Positions 8,131 through 15,669 of a stretch of 64,000 nucleotides of DNA are shown one piece after another (the first letter of the stretch is position 1; every line of letters starts with the position of its first letter). Made by a program: the position numbers and the translations under genes. The stretch is from Clostridiales bacterium. Lineage in GTDB: Bacteria; Bacillota; Clostridia; Christensenellales; CAG-138. The stretch spans positions 153,451 through 217,450 of the forward strand of contig SFIR01000001.1 in NCBI GenBank assembly GCA_004556165.1. The letters are read 5' to 3'. The notes below the pieces were generated by a model. It was not told the origin of the DNA, did not search any database, and worked only from the letters and a program-made list of their open reading frames with translations.

Positions 8131-8869
8131 TATTCTTACAATTTTTCCGGAGATGTTTGAAAATGTCCTTTCGTCAAGTATGCTCGGAAGAGCTGCTGCG
8201 AAAGGCATTTTGGAGTTTCACGCTCATAATATCCGCGATTATTCGGATAACAAGCATAGAAATACCGATGATTATCCTTTCGGCGGAGGCGCCGGAATGG
8301 TAATGCTGGCTCAACCCATTTTTGACTGCATAGACGCAGTGACACACGAATGCGGAGACGATACGAAAATACGCCGTATCGTAATGAGCCCGAGAGGAAA
8401 ATGCCTTACTCCGGAGCTCGCAATGGAGCTTGCAAAGGAAGATAACCTGTTGATACTTGCCGGCCATTATGAGGGCATTGATGAACGGGTTATGGAGCTT
8501 ATGGATGATGAAGTATCCATTGGGGACTATGTCCTGACCGGAGGCGAGCTTCCGGCGATGGTACTCATCGACTGCCTTTCAAGGTTTATTCCCGGAGTTC
8601 TCGGTTCGAGTGAATCGACAGAGGATGAAAGCTTTTCGGGTTCCGGGCTTCTTGAATATCCGCAGTACACAAGGCCTGCGGTATTCAGAGGCAGGGAAGT
8701 ACCTGCGGTGCTTCTGAACGGCAATCACGCGGAAATAAACAAATGGCGCAGGCAGCAGGCACTTATCAAGACAAAAGCAATGCGGCCGGATCTTTTGGAA
8801 AAGGCAGAGCTTACAAAAAAAGACCTTGAGTTTCTGAACAGGCTTGAATCCGAAACTAAACCGGAATAA
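8120..8869 (+). CDS. trmD: tRNA (guanine-N1)-methyltransferase TrmD
   Basis: SPOUT-fold methyltransferase that makes m1G37 in tRNAs reading CUN, CCN and CGG, preventing +1 frameshifts. The 249-residue protein begins RIDILTIFPEMF and has PFGGGAGMVM, the trefoil-knot segments MSPRGKCLTPELA, LAGHYEGIDERV, SIGDYVLTGGELPAM, and the C-terminal domain LPAVLLNGNHAEINKWRRQQ-like stretch. It starts with TTG at 8120 (site GAGGTAGG upstream), inside the end of rimM; no ATG is available near the conserved N-terminus. About 85 bases separate it from the rplS promoter, so rplS is separately transcribed as well as possibly read through. Confidence 0.96.
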   Translation: MRIDILTIFPEMFENVLSSSMLGRAAAKGILEFHAHNIRDYSDNKHRNTDDYPFGGGAGMVMLAQPIFDCIDAVTHECGDDTKIRRIVMSPRGKCLTPELAMELAKEDNLLILAGHYEGIDERVMELMDDEVSIGDYVLTGGELPAMVLIDCLSRFIPGVLGSSESTEDESFSGSGLLEYPQYTRPAVFRGREVPAVLLNGNHAEINKWRRQQALIKTKAMRPDLLEKAELTKKDLEFLNRLESETKPE

Positions 8870-8916
8870 ACGAATAAATATATTGACAGGAAGTCCGTAT
8901 TTTGCGTTTATGCCAC

Positions 8917-8945
8917 TTGTAATTTGTATAAATCCGTGCTATAAT
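8917..8945 (+). promoter_or_regulatory. Promoter of rplS
   Basis: TTGTAA (8917-8922), 17-base spacer, perfect TATAAT (8940-8945). Gives a leader of about 60 bases before the L19 start codon; no recognised ribosomal-protein leader structure was identified in it. Confidence 0.65.
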
Positions 8946-9013
8946 AACACGGTTATTTGGGTGGTCCAATGTCCGATTATTCGGTTATGAACATCTGTAA
9001 AAAGGAGATAAAA

Positions 9014-9367
9014 ATGTCAGACATCATCAGAGAGCTCGAAAAAGAGCAGCTTCGTACCGACCTCCCCAAGCTCGAGATCGGCGACACCGTGCGTGTTTAC
9101 GTCAAGGTCGTTGAAGGCAACCGCGAGAGGCTTCAGAACTTTGAAGGCATCGTCATCAAGATGCAGGGCGGCGGCATCCGCAAGTCCTTCACCGTTCGCC
9201 GCGTAAGCTACGGCATCGGTGTTGAGAGAACCTTCCCCTACCACAGCCCCCGTATCGGCCATATCGAGGTCGTTCGCCACGGTGTTGTTCGCAGGGCTAA
9301 GCTCTATTACCTTCGCGACAGGACCGGTAAGGCTGCGAAGATCAAAGAGCGCATCGTTACCAAGTAA
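9014..9367 (+). CDS. rplS: 50S ribosomal protein L19
   Basis: Large-subunit protein at the 30S/50S interface. The 117-residue protein begins MSDIIRELEKEQLRTDLP and contains the L19 signature FEGIVIKMQGGGIRKSFTVR and RRAKLYYLRDRTGKAAKIKE. I chose the ATG at 9014 with the strong site AAAGGAGATAAAA over an upstream in-frame ATG at 8957 that lies inside the leader. Own promoter upstream and own terminator downstream make it a single-gene unit inside the block. Codon use is strongly biased (AAG, CGC, GTC-rich), as expected for a highly expressed ribosomal protein. Confidence 0.97.
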   Translation: MSDIIRELEKEQLRTDLPKLEIGDTVRVYVKVVEGNRERLQNFEGIVIKMQGGGIRKSFTVRRVSYGIGVERTFPYHSPRIGHIEVVRHGVVRRAKLYYLRDRTGKAAKIKERIVTK

Positions 9368-9379
9368 CAAAAAGAGTTT

Positions 9380-9411
9380 GCTCCCCATACCTTGCGGTGC
9401 GGGGAGCTTTT
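9380..9411 (+). terminator. Intrinsic terminator after rplS
   Basis: GCTCCCC (9380-9386) pairs with GGGGAGC (9401-9407), with an inner ACC/GGT pair, then TTTT. Consistent with termination of the rplS transcript. Confidence 0.8.
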
Positions 9412-9446
9412 CAGTAATGATTTGATTTTTAATCGGAGGATATGGC

Positions 9447-10334
9447 ATGCAGACGATAAATTGGTATCCGGGGCATATGGCAAAAGCCAAGAGGACGCTT
9501 GAAGATAATATTAAGCTCGTTGATATGGTGATCGAGATAGTAGATGCTCGTGCGCCGCTTGCCTGCCGCAATCCCGATTTTGAGGAGCTGTTTAGGAATA
9601 AGCTGCGCGTCGTTGTCCTGAATAAGAGCGATCTTTCGTCCAAATCCCAGAATAAGGCTTGGATCGCGTATTTCAAACAGCAGGGCATCACCGCTGTTGA
9701 ACTCGTATCAACAAATCCGAGCAGCAGAAAGAATGCAATAGCTCTTATTGAGCGCACGGGTGCCGAAACCGTAAAGCGCTTCCGTGATAAGGGAATAAAC
9801 AAAACACTTCGCGCAATGATAGTCGGCGTTCCGAATGTCGGCAAGTCCACTTTTATCAATAGGATCGCCGGAACCGCCAAAGCTCAGGTAGGGGACCGTC
9901 CGGGTGTTACGCGAAGCAAGCAGTGGGTAAAGGTAACCGATTATCTCGAGCTGCTTGATACTCCGGGACTGCTCTGGGGAAAGCTTGAGGATGAAACATT
10001 AGCCAAGCATCTTGCCTATATCGGCTCAATTCGTGATGACGTGCTGGATGTCGAGGAACTTTCCGCGCTGCTCCTGTATGACCTCATGCAGATATGCCCC
10101 GAACAGCTGACAGCGAGATACAAAAAACTCACCGCCGATATGAAAACTCCCGAGGAACTCCTTGACGGAGTATGCAGAAGCAGGGGATTTATACTCAGCG
10201 GCGGCGTGCTCGATACCGAACGCGCCGCAAGGATAGTGCTCGATGAATACAGAGCAGGCAAGGTTGCTCTAATCGCATTGGAAGATCCGGTTGAAGCTTT
10301 GAAAACCGAGAATAGCACGGAAGCAGATGACTAA
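9447..10334 (+). CDS. rbgA: Ribosome biogenesis GTPase RbgA (YlqF)
   Basis: Circularly permuted GTPase needed for late assembly of the 50S subunit in Firmicutes. In the 295 residues the G4 motif NKSD (about 56-59) comes before the G1 motif GVPNVGKS (about 128-135) and the G3 motif DTPG (about 173-176), which is the permuted order. The N-terminus MQTINWYPGHMAKAKR is the usual RbgA start. The C-terminal helical domain is present. The ATG has GGAGGATATGGC upstream. It overlaps the rnhB start by eight bases, and the rplS-rbgA-rnhB-yraN order is the Firmicutes pattern. Confidence 0.96.
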   Translation: MQTINWYPGHMAKAKRTLEDNIKLVDMVIEIVDARAPLACRNPDFEELFRNKLRVVVLNKSDLSSKSQNKAWIAYFKQQGITAVELVSTNPSSRKNAIALIERTGAETVKRFRDKGINKTLRAMIVGVPNVGKSTFINRIAGTAKAQVGDRPGVTRSKQWVKVTDYLELLDTPGLLWGKLEDETLAKHLAYIGSIRDDVLDVEELSALLLYDLMQICPEQLTARYKKLTADMKTPEELLDGVCRSRGFILSGGVLDTERAARIVLDEYRAGKVALIALEDPVEALKTENSTEADD

Positions 10335-10968
10335 GGCCGAAGAACGAAAACTGAAAGAACAGCTGCGGCTTCAGAGCATGACAAGCTTTGAACGTCCCTT
10401 TTGGGAGAACGGCATTTTGGTCGCAGGCATGGATGAAGTGGGCAGAGGGCCGCTCGCGGGCCCGGTCGTTGCCGCCTGCGTAGTTATGAGAAAGGAACCC
10501 CTTATTGAGGGCGTCAATGATTCCAAAAAGGTCTCCGAGCATAAACGCGAGCGTCTGTATGACGAAATCAGGGAAAACGCATTAGCCTTTGGCTTCGGCT
10601 GGGAATTTCAGGATGTTATAGACGAGATAAATATCCTTGAAGCAACTAAGAGAGCCTTTGCTCAAGCATACAGCAGCATGAACTGCGTATGCAGCGATGT
10701 GTTTGTCGATGCGGTTAAGAACCTGAAAATAGATGCAAACCAGCATCCGCTGATACACGGTGATGCGATATGCTACTCGATTGCAGCAGCAAGCATACTT
10801 GCTAAGGTCGAAAGGGACAGATTCATGGTCAGGGCTGCCGAGAAATATCCCCAATACGGCTTTGAAAGGAACAAGGGCTACGGCACCGGGGAACATATTG
10901 AAGCAATAAAAAAATTCGGCCCGTGCGAGATGCACAGGATGAGCTTTATTAAGAATTTCATTACCTGA
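10327..10968 (+). CDS. rnhB: Ribonuclease HII
   Basis: Endonuclease that cuts RNA in RNA-DNA hybrids and starts removal of single ribonucleotides from DNA. The 213-residue protein has a short basic N-terminal extension, then AGMDEVGRGPLAGPVVAACV with the first catalytic acids (Asp-Glu-Gly motif), VNDSKKVSE, and HGDAICYSIAAASILAKVERD carrying the third acidic site. Final RNase HII motif YGFERNKGYGTGEH is intact. Start overlaps rbgA by eight bases; yraN follows after 12 bases. All catalytic acids appear present, so it should be active. Confidence 0.96.
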   Translation: MTKAEERKLKEQLRLQSMTSFERPFWENGILVAGMDEVGRGPLAGPVVAACVVMRKEPLIEGVNDSKKVSEHKRERLYDEIRENALAFGFGWEFQDVIDEINILEATKRAFAQAYSSMNCVCSDVFVDAVKNLKIDANQHPLIHGDAICYSIAAASILAKVERDRFMVRAAEKYPQYGFERNKGYGTGEHIEAIKKFGPCEMHRMSFIKNFIT

Positions 10969-10980
10969 CAGAGTGCAATC

Positions 10981-11364
10981 ATGGGAAGACTGAATCTTAA
11001 AAACGGAAGCGCAGCTCAGCGTGACGGTGCCAAAGCGGAACGCATGGTAATGTGGTATCTCGTATTCCGAGGTTATCGCCTTCTTGAACACAACTATACC
11101 GTCGGGCATAAGGAGATAGATCTCATCATGAGAAAACGCGGAACGATCGCGTTTGTTGAGGTCAAAGCGCGCAGGAAAATTGACGGAAGGTTTCCGCCCC
11201 ATTTGAGTGTTGATGCAGTTAAAAGAAAAAATATAGTGTCTGCTGCAAAGGTTTATGTGCTTAGGGAGAAGCTTTCGGGATACATTCTTCGCTTTGATGT
11301 TGCTGAGGTTGACCTCAGCAGCAGGAGGATTAACTATATCAGAAATGCCTATACCGAAGGATGA
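10981..11364 (+). CDS. yraN: YraN/UPF0102 family endonuclease-like protein
   Basis: A 127-residue member of the UPF0102 family, which has a restriction-endonuclease-like fold resembling Holliday-junction resolvases. The motifs GAKAERMVMWYLVFRGY, the catalytic-type NYTVGHKEIDLIMRKRG (acidic residue in KEIDLI) and FVEVKARRK (E-x-K) are all visible. A role in DNA repair or recombination is inferred from fold and from its constant pairing with rnhB; direct function is not settled. Last gene of the block, followed at once by a terminator. Confidence 0.9.
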   Translation: MGRLNLKNGSAAQRDGAKAERMVMWYLVFRGYRLLEHNYTVGHKEIDLIMRKRGTIAFVEVKARRKIDGRFPPHLSVDAVKRKNIVSAAKVYVLREKLSGYILRFDVAEVDLSSRRINYIRNAYTEG

Positions 11365-11365
11365 T

Positions 11366-11400
11366 AATACTGCTCATGACCTGATGGAGCAGTATTTTTT
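11366..11400 (+). terminator. Intrinsic terminator after yraN
   Basis: AATACTGCTC (11366-11375) pairs perfectly with GAGCAGTATT (11387-11396), then a run of T to 11400. Ends the rbgA-rnhB-yraN transcript. Confidence 0.88.
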
Positions 11401-11443
11401 GCGTTGATGCATAGATATTGCAAGCCCGAACGCCAAATTGAAC

Positions 11444-11472
11444 TTGAATATTCAGTAACAATGGGATATAAT
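11444..11472 (+). promoter_or_regulatory. Promoter of the glycosyltransferase gene
   Basis: TTGAAT (11444-11449), 17-base spacer, TATAAT (11467-11472). The predicted start lies downstream of an in-frame ATG at 11471, which supports the later ATG at 11531 as the true start. Confidence 0.65.
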
Positions 11473-11530
11473 GGATTCAAAGAAGACATATGATCAATTC
11501 GCATGTCTTTGCACTATTAAGGAGGAAGCT

Positions 11531-12460
11531 ATGGATAAAATGCTTTCATTGATCGTCCCCGTTTATAACGAGGAAGAGGTGCTTCAGGTATCCTTCGAGA
11601 AGATGGATGCCGAAATGAAGAAGATAGGCTATCCCTATGAGATTATCTATGTAAACGATGGCAGCCGCGACAGCTCAATGAGCATACTTCGCAGGATCGC
11701 CAAGGATAATCCTCAGGTGAAGGTTCGTTCGTTCAGCAGAAATTTCGGTCATCAGCTGGCAGTGACCTGCGGCATGGATGCGGCAAAGGGTGATGCCCTT
11801 ATCATTATTGATGTCGACCTTCAGGATCCGCCCGAGGTGATCGAAGATATGGTCAAGGCTTGGGAGAACGGTGCTGATATTGCTTACGGAAAGCGTCTAA
11901 AGAGGAAGGGCGAAACCATTTTCAAGAAATTTACTGCTTTCTGTTATTACCGTCTGCTCAAGGCAATGAGCGCAAACGCCATTCCTCTTGATACGGGTGA
12001 TTTCCGCCTCATTGACAGAAAGGTTGCAGATGTATTCCTCAAGATGCGGGAGCATAATCGTTTCCTTCGCGGCATGAGCGGTTGGATGGGATTTGAAGCC
12101 GTTCCGGTGGAATATGTTCGCAACGAACGCTATGCAGGCAAGACCAAATACACACTAAAGAAGATGCTGAAGCTTGCAATGGACGGCATCATCGGGTTCA
12201 GCGACAGACCGCTGACTCTTTGCACAGGCTTCGGTGCTGCGACCCTTGCAATTGCCGGGCTCGGCCTTGTCGCTCTCATCGTGCTCGCATGCTGCGCAGC
12301 TCATTTCCCTGCGTGGCTCTGGGCTATAGACGGAGTTGTCGCCCTTCAGGCGATGACATTCCTGTTCCTCGGCATTCAGGGCTCCTATATGAACCGTATG
12401 TATGATGAGCTCAAGGCTCGTCCGCTCTATATCGTTGCGGAAGATTTGAATCTTGAATAA
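11531..12460 (+). CDS. Family 2 glycosyltransferase with two C-terminal membrane helices (DPM1/GtrB-like)
   Basis: Membrane-attached GT-A enzyme that most likely moves a sugar from a nucleotide donor to undecaprenyl phosphate. The 309 residues start MDKMLSLIVPVYNEEEV, with VNDGSRD, the metal-binding DVDLQDPPE (DxD type), RNFGHQLAVTCGMDAAKGD and GDFRLIDRKV, all standard for the dolichol/polyprenyl-phosphate group. Two hydrophobic helices occupy roughly residues 228-255 and 260-285. The ATG at 11531 has GGAGGAAGCT upstream. No flippase or acceptor-modifying glycosyltransferase is adjacent, so the final target (teichoic acid, exopolysaccharide or lipid) cannot be told. The gene sits alone with its own promoter. 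Confidence 0.9.
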   Translation: MDKMLSLIVPVYNEEEVLQVSFEKMDAEMKKIGYPYEIIYVNDGSRDSSMSILRRIAKDNPQVKVRSFSRNFGHQLAVTCGMDAAKGDALIIIDVDLQDPPEVIEDMVKAWENGADIAYGKRLKRKGETIFKKFTAFCYYRLLKAMSANAIPLDTGDFRLIDRKVADVFLKMREHNRFLRGMSGWMGFEAVPVEYVRNERYAGKTKYTLKKMLKLAMDGIIGFSDRPLTLCTGFGAATLAIAGLGLVALIVLACCAAHFPAWLWAIDGVVALQAMTFLFLGIQGSYMNRMYDELKARPLYIVAEDLNLE

Positions 12461-12482
12461 CAGGCAATAGAATATGAAAACT

Positions 12483-12523
12483 GCTTTTGCCGAAGAATAA
12501 CAACCGAGTCCCTCGGTAAAAGC
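12483..12523 (+). terminator. Hairpin after the glycosyltransferase gene, with two alternative pairings
   Basis: GCTTTTGCCGA (12483-12493) can pair with TCGGTAAAAGC (12513-12523; one G-T pair). The same right-hand TCGGT can instead pair with ACCGA at 12503. Only a weak T-rich stretch follows, so termination here is possible rather than clear. Confidence 0.4.
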
Positions 12524-12543
12524 GAATCTCTTTAATTATATAG

Positions 12544-12571
12544 TTGTTTTTTGTGATTAAAGAGCTATAAT
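12544..12571 (+). promoter_or_regulatory. Promoter of gap
   Basis: TTGTTT (12544-12549), 16-base spacer, TATAAT (12566-12571), about 34 bases before a strong ribosome site and the gap start. Confidence 0.6.
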
Positions 12572-12611
12572 ACTGAGTGATAATAAAATAAATCCGTAGG
12601 AGGATAAATCA

Positions 12612-13646
12612 ATGGCTATCAATATCGGCATCAACGGCTTTGGCCGCATCGGAAGACTCGTTTTCCGTGCTGCTGCAGCAGACCCCCAGGTAACAGTTAC
12701 GGGCATCAACGATCCCTTCATCGACCTTGAATACATGGCGTATCTGCTCAGGTATGATACCGTTCATGGAAAGTTTGAGGGCGAGATCAAGATTGAAGAC
12801 GGCAAGCTCGTCGTAAACGGTCAGGCGATTTCCGTTTACAGCTGCATGGATCCCAAGGAAATCCCTTGGGCGGAAACAGGCGCTGAATACATCGTTGAGT
12901 CCACAGGTAAATTCACAACTTCCGAGCTCGCCGGCCAGCATTTTGTTGGCGGCGCGAAGAAGGTCGTTATTTCCGCACCTGCAAAGGACGCTACTCCCAT
13001 GTTCGTTATGGGCGTAAACAATAAGGAATACAAGCCCGAAATGAACGTTGTTTCCAATGCAAGCTGCACCACGAACTGCCTTGCACCTCTTGCAAAGGTC
13101 ATCAATGATAATTTCGGCATCAAGGAAGGTCTCATGACCACCGTTCACTCCATCACCGCAACTCAGCTCACCGTTGACGGTGCTTCCCGTAAGGATTGGC
13201 GCGGCGGCCGTGCAGCAGCTCATAACATTATTCCCAGCAGCACCGGCGCAGCAAAGGCCGTAGGCAAGGTTATTCCTGCCCTCAACGGCAAGCTTACCGG
13301 TATGAGCATGCGTGTGCCCACCATAGATGTTTCCGTTGTTGACCTCACCTGCGTACTTGAAAAGCCCACCACCTATGATGAGATCAAGGCAGCAATGAAG
13401 GCGGCAAGCGAGAGCGAAGAATTCGCCGGCATCATCGGCTACACCGAGGATGCAGTCGTTTCCTCCGATTTCTATCATGATAAGAGAACTTCCATCTTCG
13501 ATGCAAACGCGGGCATTATGCTCAACGATCATTTCGTAAAGCTCGTTGCTTGGTATGATAATGAGTGGGGTTATTCCAATAAGCTCGTTGACCTCATCAA
13601 GCATATGGCAAGCGTTGACCATCCCTGCTGCTGCGGCTGCAAATAA
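12612..13646 (+). CDS. gap: Glyceraldehyde-3-phosphate dehydrogenase
   Basis: Glycolytic enzyme that oxidises glyceraldehyde 3-phosphate to 1,3-bisphosphoglycerate with NAD. The 344 residues contain the Rossmann start INGFGRIGRLVFRA, catalytic Cys152 in SNASCTTNC, the phosphate-site HSITATQ with the catalytic His, and C-terminal WYDNEWGYSNK. Ribosome site AGGAGG is strong. Codon use is heavily biased, implying high expression. An unusual feature is a Cys-rich tail (HPCCCGCK) not found in most GAPDH; it might bind metal or be subject to thiol modification. Single-gene unit with its own promoter and terminator; other glycolysis genes are not in the window. Confidence 0.97.
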   Translation: MAINIGINGFGRIGRLVFRAAAADPQVTVTGINDPFIDLEYMAYLLRYDTVHGKFEGEIKIEDGKLVVNGQAISVYSCMDPKEIPWAETGAEYIVESTGKFTTSELAGQHFVGGAKKVVISAPAKDATPMFVMGVNNKEYKPEMNVVSNASCTTNCLAPLAKVINDNFGIKEGLMTTVHSITATQLTVDGASRKDWRGGRAAAHNIIPSSTGAAKAVGKVIPALNGKLTGMSMRVPTIDVSVVDLTCVLEKPTTYDEIKAAMKAASESEEFAGIIGYTEDAVVSSDFYHDKRTSIFDANAGIMLNDHFVKLVAWYDNEWGYSNKLVDLIKHMASVDHPCCCGCK

Positions 13647-13665
13647 TAGGAATAATTGATTGCGG

Positions 13666-13696
13666 ATCGGCATGAATTCTCATGCCGATTCTTTTA
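13666..13696 (+). terminator. Intrinsic terminator after gap
   Basis: ATCGGCATGA (13666-13675) and TCATGCCGAT (13680-13689) form a perfect 10-bp stem with a four-base loop, followed by TCTTTTA. Confidence 0.85.
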
Positions 13697-13743
13697 TGCA
13701 TTGTGATGTTTACGAATATATATGACCCTTTGGGAAAAATATC

Positions 13744-13771
13744 TTGAAACGGTCTTTATTTTGTTTATAAT
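13744..13771 (+). promoter_or_regulatory. Promoter of lplA
   Basis: TTGAAA (13744-13749), 16-base spacer, TATAAT (13766-13771), about 47 bases before the ATG. Confidence 0.68.
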
Positions 13772-13817
13772 ATTGTGATGTGCGATTGCACAATAAGCTA
13801 AATGAAATGAGAAACAA

Positions 13818-14789
13818 ATGAGTAATTATGTCTATATTGCGCCGACCGGTGACGGTTGGATGAACCTTGCCCGTGACGGATACTTCCTCGATACCGTAAA
13901 GAGGGGGGATGTTATCCTTTATTACTATGTCAACACCAATGCCGTAATCATAGGCAGAAACCAGAATGCATGGAAGGAATGCAACCTTTCAAACATGGAT
14001 AGGGACGGCGTCCAGCTTGTCCGCCGCCATACAGGCGGAGGCGCAGTATATCACGATCCCGGAAACCTGAATTTCTCGTTTATCATGAATGAACGTGACT
14101 ATGATCTCGGAAGGCAGCTAAAGGTCATCACCGATGCCGTCAACGCGCTTGGCGTGCATGCGGAGGTCTCCGGAAGGAATGATATTCTTATTGACGGAAG
14201 GAAGTTTTCCGGAAATGCTTTCGGACTCGCCCATGGCAACCGTTCGCATCACGGAACGATACTTGTTAATGCTGATCTCAGTAAATTCGGCAACTATCTC
14301 AACGTCTCGAAGGCGAAGATACAGTCAAAGGGTGTCAGTTCGGTACGTTCAAGGGTCTGCAATCTGACCGATTTTTGTCCCGAAGCGAATGTTGAACTCG
14401 TCAGGAAGCTTGTTACCGAAAGCTTTATCAGGGAATACGGCAATGCAAGCGAGTATACTTTTGACGGTAAAGACCTTGCGGATATTGAGTCGCGTTATGA
14501 AGTGCAGAAATCCTGGGAATGGCGTCTCGGAAAAACTCCTGAGTTTGAGTACTCGATAGACCATCGCTTTTCTTTCGGCGAAATGCAGCTGCATTTCAAT
14601 CTGAAGGACGGACATATTCAAATGATAAAGGTCTATTCCGATTGCCTTGACACAGAATTATGCGATAAGGTCACGTCTGCATTGACGGGGGTCAAATTCA
14701 CTGACTCTGCAATGATTGGTGCACTTATGAATTTGAATTGCAATGAAGCAAAGGAGATTGCGGAATACATCGAAGCCAACGGACTATGA
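13818..14789 (+). CDS. lplA: Lipoate-protein ligase A
   Basis: Activates free lipoate with ATP and attaches it to lipoyl domains (2-oxoacid dehydrogenases or GcvH). The 323 residues include the family motif RRHTGGGAVYHDPGNLNFSF, the lipoyl-AMP-site GRNDILIDGRKFSGNAF and the accessory C-terminal domain, so this is the full two-domain ligase type. No lipoylated-enzyme gene lies nearby, nor lipA or lipB, which suggests scavenging of external lipoate. The gene has its own promoter but only a weak ribosome site. Its last six bases overlap the end of the convergent membrane-protein gene. The assignment is firm. Confidence 0.93.
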   Translation: MSNYVYIAPTGDGWMNLARDGYFLDTVKRGDVILYYYVNTNAVIIGRNQNAWKECNLSNMDRDGVQLVRRHTGGGAVYHDPGNLNFSFIMNERDYDLGRQLKVITDAVNALGVHAEVSGRNDILIDGRKFSGNAFGLAHGNRSHHGTILVNADLSKFGNYLNVSKAKIQSKGVSSVRSRVCNLTDFCPEANVELVRKLVTESFIREYGNASEYTFDGKDLADIESRYEVQKSWEWRLGKTPEFEYSIDHRFSFGEMQLHFNLKDGHIQMIKVYSDCLDTELCDKVTSALTGVKFTDSAMIGALMNLNCNEAKEIAEYIEANGL

Positions 14790-15578
14790 TTTGATCTCCC
14801 GTTTGCGCTTTTCGTCTATAATGACGACAATTCCGGCAGCAAACAGTGCAAGCGAAGCGCAGATACGCATGTAGATTCTATATCGAATAAAAAAGGAAAG
14901 CAGATACAGCCCGATCCCGAGAAGCAGATATTTTCTCGCCCGATCGGGCTTAACTGCATCCTTAAAGCTGAATTGCCTGCGAGGCCTTGCGGAAGCATTT
15001 CGGATAATTTCATCCTTAATCTCTTCATCGGATATTGGGACTAATCGCATTGTCTCCGGTATATCCTGAATATTCAGCAGCTTCATTCCTCCGAACCGGG
15101 CTGCCGCCTCCTGCGCGCCGAAAGAATAATCCGATACACTGAAAACCGTTAATTCTGAATCGTTCAGCACATTCTCTTCTCGGATGATCGCATATATGTC
15201 ATCCGAGTCAACGGAAGCAGATTTTTGTATGATGACAGATTTGCCGCTTGAAACCGGGCTTACGGCTTTTCTTAGGCACTCGGGGGAGATGCACAGCAGC
15301 TTTTTTGTCCGCAGTTCCCGTTTGGTTTTGTCATAAAGGCGGGAGATATGTCTTTTGTATTTATACTGCTCAATTATGTTCGAAGATATCGCAAGTATTG
15401 CAGTAATGACCGCCGCAATGAATATGCGCAGTGCCGATGAATGAACGGCAGCTCTCAGAATCAGGCTGGCAGCAGCAAATTTCAGCAGATTAACAAAAAT
15501 GAGGTCAAGCCATAAAGCAACCTTGCTTCTGCCCCCATTATAACTTTTCTTACAGGCCTTTGCGAATAAATCTTCCAT
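14784..15578 (-). CDS. Membrane protein of unknown function
   Basis: A 264-residue protein I do not recognise. Residues about 22-70 hold two hydrophobic helices, a central soluble cytoplasmic-type region of about 120 residues follows (containing KKLLCISPECLRKA, KSASVDSDDIYAIIREE and AAARFGGMKLLNIQD), and two more helices lie near the C-terminus before a basic tail KRKREIKS. The arrangement two helices, soluble domain, two helices suggests both ends and the domain face the cytoplasm. No ribosome site is visible ahead of the ATG. It is downstream of the hisS terminator and convergent with lplA. It could be a membrane-anchored regulatory or HAD-like soluble domain, but I see no catalytic motif to support this. 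Confidence 0.75.
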   Translation of the reverse strand: MEDLFAKACKKSYNGGRSKVALWLDLIFVNLLKFAAASLILRAAVHSSALRIFIAAVITAILAISSNIIEQYKYKRHISRLYDKTKRELRTKKLLCISPECLRKAVSPVSSGKSVIIQKSASVDSDDIYAIIREENVLNDSELTVFSVSDYSFGAQEAAARFGGMKLLNIQDIPETMRLVPISDEEIKDEIIRNASARPRRQFSFKDAVKPDRARKYLLLGIGLYLLSFFIRYRIYMRICASLALFAAGIVVIIDEKRKREIKS

Positions 15579-15612
15579 ACGGGTAGTATTTCGCCGGATT
15601 ACAATATTATCC

Positions 15613-15652
15613 CAAAAGAAATACTGCCGCTGAATTGCTTAGCGGCAGTATT
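15613..15652 (-). terminator. Intrinsic terminator after hisS
   Basis: On the minus strand a 12-bp perfect stem (AATACTGCCGCT at 15652-15641 with its complement at 15631-15620) is followed by TCTTTT. It ends the nadD-rsfS-dnaX-hisS transcript. Confidence 0.85.
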
Positions 15653-15669
15653 CCGAAGAAATCAAATTA

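Noticed and set aside
9017..9880. 287-codon minus-strand frame across rplS and rbgA
   Set aside because: Spans two unrelated well-supported plus-strand genes and the rplS terminator; a shadow of codon bias.
12609..13673. 354-codon open frame on the minus strand opposite gap
   Set aside because: It mirrors the strongly biased codons of gap in the antisense frame; no promoter or ribosome site, and the translation is low-complexity (Cys/Gly/Asn-rich) with no family pattern.
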